From NCBI RefSeq assembly GCF_001898805.1, contig NZ_MKVJ01000014.1:326253-390252 (forward strand): a DNA stretch of 64,000 bases, given 5' to 3'. The notes below the pieces were generated by a model, which ran no database searches, was not told the origin of the DNA, and saw nothing but the letters and a program-made list of their open reading frames with translations. A program made the position numbers and the translations under genes. The number at the start of each line of letters is the position of its first letter. Position 1 is the first letter of the stretch. This stretch comes from Leifsonia sp. 71-9. GTDB lineage: Bacteria > Actinomycetota > Actinomycetes > Actinomycetales > Microbacteriaceae. Shown here piece by piece: positions 58,033 through 64,000 of this stretch.

Positions 58033-58403
58033 GCGCGACGCCGGATCGGGTGGGCGCGTTCCGGGTGCGACGGGTCTACGACGACCCGTCGCCCGACGAT
58101 GGGTTCCGCGTGCTCGTCGACCGGCTGTGGCCGCGCGGCGTCTCGAAGGAGCGGGCCGGGCTGGACCTCTGGCTGAAGGAGATCGCGCCCTCGACCGAGC
58201 TGCGGCAGTGGTTCCACCACGAGGACCCGCCGTTCGAGGAGTTCCGCGCCCGCTACGAGGAGGAGCTCGAAACGAATCCCGCGGTGGAGGAGCTGCGGGA
58301 GGTCGGCCGCGCGCATCCCGTCGTCACCCTGCTGGTCGGGGCGCGCGGCGAACAGAACCACGGGGTGGTGCTCGAAGGATTCCTCGAGCACCACCCCGGA
58401 TGA
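58029..58403 (+). CDS. DUF488 family protein (YeaO-like)
   Basis: A 124-residue protein with the DUF488 motifs VRRVYDDPSPDDGFRVLVDR, LWPRGVSKERAGLDLW and VTLLVGARGEQNHG. The GTG start overlaps the previous stop by 4 bp, which together with family length decides it against a longer open frame. The function is unknown. Coupling with the AhpD-like gene suggests a joint role, perhaps in oxidative stress; this is inference only. Confidence 0.87.
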   Translation: MSATPDRVGAFRVRRVYDDPSPDDGFRVLVDRLWPRGVSKERAGLDLWLKEIAPSTELRQWFHHEDPPFEEFRARYEEELETNPAVEELREVGRAHPVVTLLVGARGEQNHGVVLEGFLEHHPG

Positions 58404-58422
58404 CCGGCGAGCGGTCAGCCGG

Positions 58423-60057
<1,635 letters not shown>

Positions 60058-60094
60058 GGTCGTGTCTCCTTGGTCAGTCGGTGCGGCCAGTCCG

Positions 60095-61414
60095 TCAGAA
60101 CTGGTGCTGTTCGGTGGATCCCACGAGGGCGAGGGTGGCGCTGTCGGGGTTGAGCGCGGTCGCGACGCGGTCGAAGTAGCCCGTGCCGACCTCCCGCTGG
60201 TGGCGGGTGGCGGTGTAGCCGTCGGCCTCGGAGGCGAACTCGGCCTCCTGCAGGTCGACGTAGGCGCTCATCTGCCGCGACGCGTAGTCGCGGGCGAGCG
60301 TGTACATCGAGTGGTTGAGGGCGTGGAAGCCCGCGAGGGTGATGAACTGGAAGGCGTATCCCATCGCCGCGAGCTCCCGCTGGAACCGGGCGATCGTCTC
60401 GTCGTCGAGGTGCTTCTTCCAGTTGAACGACGGCGAGCAGTTGTAGGCGAGCTTCTTGCCCGGGAACCGTGCGTGCACGGCCTCGGCGAAACGGCGGGCC
60501 AGCTCGAGGTCCGGCTCGGCCGACTCGACCCAGAGGAGGTCGGCGTACGGCGCGTAGGCCAGCCCGCGGGCGATGACCGGGTCGATGCCGTTGGTCACCT
60601 CGTAGAAGCCCTCCGCCGTGCGCGTGCCGGTCAGGAACGGCCGGTCGCGCTCGTCGTGGTCGCTGGTCAGCAGGGTCGCGGCCAGCGAGTCGGTGCGGGC
60701 GATCACGATGGTGGGCACGCCCGCGACGTCGGCGGCGAGGCGCGCGGCGTTGAGCGTGCGGATGTGCTGGCCGGTCGGGATGAGGACCTTGCCGCCCATG
60801 TGACCGCACTTCTTCTCGCTCGCGAGCTGGTCCTCCCAGTGCACGCCCGCGGCGCCGGCCTGGATCATCCCGTGCATGAGCTCGTAGGCGTTGAGGGGGC
60901 CGCCGAAGCCGGCCTCCGCGTCGGCGACGATCGGCGCCATCCAGTCGCGCACGGCGCCGTCGACGCCCTCGATCTGCCCGGCGCGCAGCAGCGCGTTGTT
61001 GATGCGGCGGACGACCGCGGGCACCGAGTTGGCCGGGTACAGGCTCTGGTCGGGGTAGGTCTGGCCGGAGAGGTTCGCGTCGGCGGCGACCTGCCAGCCG
61101 GAGAGGTAGATGGCCTCGAGGCCGGCGCGGACCTGCTGCACGGCCTGGTTGCCGGTGAGGGCGCCGAGGGCCGAGACCCAGCGGGCGCCGGATCCGCTGC
61201 CGTCGCGCTGGATCAGCTCCCAGAGGGTCTGCGCGCCGCGGCGGGCGAGCGTCTGCTCCTCGCGGACGGGACCGCGCAGGGCGACGACGTCGGCGGCGGT
61301 GTAGTCGCGGCGGATGCCGGACCAGCGCGGGTCGGCGTCCCATTCCAGCTGGAGCTCGGCGGCGGTCTGCACGGTGTCGCCGGGGCGGGGCTCTGGGTGG
61401 GCTGCGGTGCTCAT
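60095..61414 (-). CDS. aceA: Isocitrate lyase
   Basis: A 439-residue enzyme that splits isocitrate to succinate and glyoxylate. The catalytic signature [11 protein letters not shown] is near residue 200, and [20 protein letters not shown] and [17 protein letters not shown] are conserved. The ATG used has GGAGGT four bases upstream; an ATG four codons earlier is part of that ribosome site, and a much longer open frame through the neighbouring gene is an artefact. It is divergent from the RamB-like regulator. Confidence 0.97.
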   Translation of the reverse strand: MSTAAHPEPRPGDTVQTAAELQLEWDADPRWSGIRRDYTAADVVALRGPVREEQTLARRGAQTLWELIQRDGSGSGARWVSALGALTGNQAVQQVRAGLEAIYLSGWQVAADANLSGQTYPDQSLYPANSVPAVVRRINNALLRAGQIEGVDGAVRDWMAPIVADAEAGFGGPLNAYELMHGMIQAGAAGVHWEDQLASEKKCGHMGGKVLIPTGQHIRTLNAARLAADVAGVPTIVIARTDSLAATLLTSDHDERDRPFLTGTRTAEGFYEVTNGIDPVIARGLAYAPYADLLWVESAEPDLELARRFAEAVHARFPGKKLAYNCSPSFNWKKHLDDETIARFQRELAAMGYAFQFITLAGFHALNHSMYTLARDYASRQMSAYVDLQEAEFASEADGYTATRHQREVGTGYFDRVATALNPDSATLALVGSTEQHQF

Positions 61415-61486
61415 CGTGACCTCCATCGGTCGGTTCGGTTGAGACGATCCTGTGCCCGGCGCGCGCCGTCCCGAACGGATCCGCCG

Positions 61487-61522
61487 ACAGAAATCCGGCC
61501 GTTCTTCTGTTTGCCAGAACTT
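61487..61522. promoter_or_regulatory. Operator region between aceA and the RamB-like gene
   Basis: ACAGAA (61487-61492) pairs with TTCTGT (61505-61510), and GTTCT (61501-61505) with AGAAC (61516-61520). The stretch TTTGCCAGAACTT (61510-61522) resembles, on the other strand, the AACTTTGCAAA type of RamB site. Overlapping inverted repeats midway between divergent genes suggest a site for the adjacent regulator. Confidence 0.4.
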
Positions 61523-61546
61523 CCGGCGGGTGTCAGCATGGCCTGC

Positions 61547-62998
61547 ATGACAGACACGGTCGACGACGACCTGGCGGCGGACGCGCTCACCCTGGGGCGG
61601 CGCATCCGGGCGGCGCGCGTGCAGCGCGGCATGACCCTGGAGGCCCTGGCCGCGGCGATCGACCGCGCCCCCTCGCAGGTCTCCACCATCGAGAACGGCA
61701 ACCGCGAGCCGCGCCTCCCGCAGCTGCGCGCCATCGCCACGGCGCTCGGCGTCACGGTCGACGACCTGCTCGCCCCCGAGGCGCCCGACGAGCGCGCCGC
61801 CCTGGAGATCGCGGTGGAGCGAGCGCAGCGCGGCACGGTCTTCAACGCGCTCGGGATCGATCCCGTGCGGGTGTCGAAGGCGGTGCCGGACGCGACGTTG
61901 CGGGCCATCCTGGCGCTGCACCAGGAGGTGGAGCGGCTGCACCGCGAGCGCGCCGCGACCCCGGAGGAGGCCCGCCGCGCGAACGCCGAGCTGCGCGCGA
62001 CCATGCGCGCCCGCGACAACTACTTCGCCGAGCTGGAGGCCATCGCGGCCGACCTGCTCGCCGCCGTCGGCCACGCCGGCGGCCCGGTCTCGCAGCAGAC
62101 GGTGGCCGACATGGCTGACCACCTCGGCTTCTCGCTGCACTACGTCGGCGACCTGCCGCACTCCACCCGCTCGGTGACCGACAAGCGCAACGGGCGCATC
62201 TACCTGCCGACGGAGCAGTCGGCCTCCCGCGACTCCCGCTCCCCCATCCTGCAGGCCTTCGCGTCGCAGCTGCTCGGCCACGACGAGCCGCGAAACTACG
62301 CGGAATTTCTGCGGCAGCGGATCGAGACCAACTACCTCACGGCGGCGCTCCTCCTGCCCGAGAAGGACGCCGTGGCCGTGCTCACGGAGGCCAAGAACTT
62401 CCGCCGCATCTCCATGGAGGACCTGCGCGACGCCTTCGCCGTGTCGTACGAGACGGCGGCGCACCGGTTCACGAACCTCGCGACCGCGCGGCTCGGCATC
62501 CCGGTGCACTTCATGAAGGTGCACGAGTCCGGCACGATCATCAAGGCGTACGAGAACGACTCGGTCGCGTTCCCGTCCGACGCGCTCGGCGCGATCGAGG
62601 GCACGCCCGTCTGCCGCAGCTGGACGGCGCGCACCGTGTTCGACGTGGAGGACCGGTTCAGCCCGTACTACCAGTACACGGACACGCCCCGCGGGACGTT
62701 CTGGTGCACCTCCCGCATCGAGAAGGCCAAGGAGGGCGACTACTCGGTGAGCGTCGGCGTGCCGTTCGAGCACGTGAAGTGGTTCCGCGGCCGGGAGACC
62801 CCGCACCGCGCCCTCTCGCGCTGCCCGGACGAGAGCTGCTGCCGCCGCCCCTCCGGTGCACTGGCGGAGCGGTGGGAGGGGCAGGCCTGGCCGGCCGCCC
62901 GCACACCCACGTCGCTGCTCGCTGCGCTGCCGACGGGGACGTTCCCGGGCGTGGACACCACGGAGGTCTACGACTTCCTCGAACGCCACCAGCCCTGA
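61547..62998 (+). CDS. ramB: RamB-like transcriptional regulator (XRE HTH, short-chain fatty acyl type)
   Basis: A 483-residue regulator. An XRE-type helix-turn-helix is at about residues 14-68 ([31 protein letters not shown]). A coiled-coil-like helix follows, then an IrrE/ImmA-like central domain at about 190-330 in which the HExxH zinc motif is absent ([13 protein letters not shown]), and a C-terminal DUF2083-like domain with four cysteines (two in ESCCRRP). RamB of C. glutamicum and mycobacteria controls aceA/aceB, and the gene is divergent from aceA here. An in-frame ATG three codons earlier is an alternative start. Confidence 0.88.
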   Translation: MTDTVDDDLAADALTLGRRIRAARVQRGMTLEALAAAIDRAPSQVSTIENGNREPRLPQLRAIATALGVTVDDLLAPEAPDERAALEIAVERAQRGTVFNALGIDPVRVSKAVPDATLRAILALHQEVERLHRERAATPEEARRANAELRATMRARDNYFAELEAIAADLLAAVGHAGGPVSQQTVADMADHLGFSLHYVGDLPHSTRSVTDKRNGRIYLPTEQSASRDSRSPILQAFASQLLGHDEPRNYAEFLRQRIETNYLTAALLLPEKDAVAVLTEAKNFRRISMEDLRDAFAVSYETAAHRFTNLATARLGIPVHFMKVHESGTIIKAYENDSVAFPSDALGAIEGTPVCRSWTARTVFDVEDRFSPYYQYTDTPRGTFWCTSRIEKAKEGDYSVSVGVPFEHVKWFRGRETPHRALSRCPDESCCRRPSGALAERWEGQAWPAARTPTSLLAALPTGTFPGVDTTEVYDFLERHQP

Positions 62999-63048
62999 TC
63001 AGCCGGGCATCTGTCGCCGCTCGTCGGACGGAATGGATGGAATGCGGC

Positions 63049-63068
63049 CGGATTCGGTACGGAATCCG
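63049..63068. promoter_or_regulatory. CGGATTC-GAATCCG palindrome before the FAD oxidase gene
   Basis: CGGATTCGGTACGGAATCCG: perfect 7-bp arms around GGTACG, 54 bp before the oxidase start and 51 bp after the regulator stop. It is an operator candidate; no T-run argues for a terminator. Confidence 0.45.
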
Positions 63069-63122
63069 TCGTTCTGTCGGGGTCGCAGGGAGCAGAATGT
63101 CACAAACCCAGCAGAGAGGCGC

Positions 63123-64000
63123 GTGAGTCGAGTGGGCAGTACGGTTTTCGAGCGGAGCCGACCGGACGCGTCCGTCGTGAGGCACAGCCTCGCAGGCACC
63201 CGGCAGTCCGTCTTCTGGATCGAGGATGCGCCGGGCGACGCGTATCCCACACTCACCGGCGATCTCGCCTGCGACCTCGCCGTCGTGGGCGGCGGCTACT
63301 CCGGACTGTGGACCGCGCTGCTCGCCAAGCGCGAGAACCCGGCCGCCCGGGTGGTGCTGCTGGAGGGCCGCCGGATCGGCTGGGCGGCCTCCGGCCGAAA
63401 CGGCGGCTTCTGCGAGGCCAGCCTGACCCACGGCGACGACAACGGCCTCAGCCGCTTCCCGCAGGAGTTCGACCAGCTCCAGCGGCTCGGGATGCGGAAC
63501 CTCGACGAGATCGAGGCGATCATCGGGGAGCTCGGCCTCGACGCCGACTTCGAGCGCAACGGGGCCATCGACCTCGCCACCGAGCCGCACCAGGTCGAGT
63601 GGCTGCGCGAGGCCGCGGACGGGGAGCACGCCGTCTTCCTCGACACCGACGCGGTGCGCGCCGAGGTTCACTCCCCCACCTACCTCGCCGGCCTCCTCCG
63701 CACCGCCGACTCGTCGCTGGTGCACCCGGCCAAGCTGGCCAGGGCCCTGGCGCGGGCGTGCGCCGACCTCGGGGTCGAGATCTTCGAGCACTCCCCGGTG
63801 GAGAGCATCGGCGACGGCACCACCCTCGAGACGCCGCGCGGCGTGGTCCGCGCCGAGCGCACGGCGCTCGCGACGAACGTCTTCCCGAGCCTGCTGAAGC
63901 GCAACCGCCTCCAGACGGTGCCGGTGTACGACTACGTGCTCATGACCGAGCCACTGTCGGACGCCCAGCTCGCCTCGATCGGCTGGAGCGGGCGGCAGGG
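63123..64000 (+). CDS. FAD-dependent oxidoreductase (DAO family), partial
   Basis: The first 292 codons of a glycine/D-amino-acid-oxidase-type flavoprotein, open at the window end. The FAD motif DLAVVGGGYSGLWTALLAK is at about residues 51-69, followed by VVLLEGRRIGWAASGRNGGF, the second FAD signature of this family. It resembles gamma-glutamylputrescine oxidase and related amine oxidases; the substrate cannot be fixed without the C-terminus. The start is GTG with AGAGAGG just upstream; a second GTG three codons later is possible. Confidence 0.87.
   Translation, partial: MSRVGSTVFERSRPDASVVRHSLAGTRQSVFWIEDAPGDAYPTLTGDLACDLAVVGGGYSGLWTALLAKRENPAARVVLLEGRRIGWAASGRNGGFCEASLTHGDDNGLSRFPQEFDQLQRLGMRNLDEIEAIIGELGLDADFERNGAIDLATEPHQVEWLREAADGEHAVFLDTDAVRAEVHSPTYLAGLLRTADSSLVHPAKLARALARACADLGVEIFEHSPVESIGDGTTLETPRGVVRAERTALATNVFPSLLKRNRLQTVPVYDYVLMTEPLSDAQLASIGWSGRQ

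Noticed and set aside
61415..62989. A 500-codon extension of isocitrate lyase through the divergent regulator gene
   Set aside because: The extension is antisense to the RamB-like gene and the ATG at 61414 has a proper ribosome site and family start.

Overview
The window is about 64 kb of high-GC (roughly 70%) DNA, densely packed with intact, conserved housekeeping and catabolic genes. Gene content and order (dapB, dapA, rnj and ftsK close together; a leucine-catabolism cluster of the mycobacterial type; a degenerate-Nudix nad regulator; DyP-type efeUOB; frequent GTGA/ATGA overlaps and apparently leaderless starts) point to an actinobacterium, most likely of the family Microbacteriaceae (Leifsonia-like). 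This is an inference from gene content, not from a phylogenetic marker. I see no tRNA, rRNA, insertion sequence, phage, CRISPR or plasmid feature; this looks like stable chromosome.

Layout. 1-6.5 kb (minus): start of ftsK, a GNAT enzyme, an ABC efflux set (adaptor, ATPase, MacB-like permease), ribonuclease J and dapA. 6.5-8.9 kb (plus): a membrane-anchored thioredoxin-like protein overlapping a DUF4395 membrane protein with its own CxxC, then an OsmC-type peroxide reductase and a TIGR01777 epimerase-like protein. 8.9-12.8 kb (mainly minus): small membrane protein, dapB, a plus-strand GNAT, histidine phosphatase, M16 peptidase. 12.8-14.9 kb: TetR regulator and aldo/keto reductase. 15.0-23.4 kb: leucine (and probably itaconate) catabolism operon with both subunits of a 3-methylcrotonyl-CoA carboxylase, acyl-CoA dehydrogenase, CoA transferase A/B, MaoC-like hydratase and CitE-like lyase, divergent from a TetR repressor with two palindromic operators between them. 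23.4-29.8 kb: penicillin-acylase-family hydrolase, an intergenic duplicated palindromic repeat, citrate synthase, dapC, fdxA, a small membrane protein. 29.9-33.4 kb: iron-regulated efeUOB. 33.5-42.8 kb: typA and a dipeptide/oligopeptide ABC importer with an unusually long permease and a plus-strand PH-domain gene inserted in it. 43-48.6 kb: CPBP-family membrane protein and the glycine cleavage operon gcvT-gcvH-gcvP behind a tandem glycine riboswitch. 48.7-54.3 kb: nrtR-nadA-nadB-nadC-cysteine desulfurase, all overlapping or 1 bp apart. 54.4-58.4 kb: MFS exporter, DUF1801, NmrA-like, carboxymuconolactone-decarboxylase-like and DUF488 genes. 58.4-63 kb: glyoxylate shunt (aceB, aceA) with a divergent RamB-like regulator. 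63.1 kb to the end: a partial FAD-dependent amine/amino-acid oxidase.

How the parts work together: acetyl-CoA and acetoacetate from leucine feed citrate synthase and the glyoxylate shunt, all encoded here. dapA, dapB and dapC supply the lysine/diaminopimelate pathway. Regulation is readable at several points: glycine riboswitch, NrtR-type palindrome, DtxR/IdeR-type iron box, paired TetR operators.

I did not find an obviously novel multi-gene defence or biosynthetic system. The best candidates for under-described biology are the thioredoxin/DUF4395/OsmC thiol-redox set, the 510-residue DppB-type permease with a large internal membrane insertion, and two families of dispersed perfect intergenic palindromes (cores ACATTCGT-ACGAATGT and CAACACGCCCTT).
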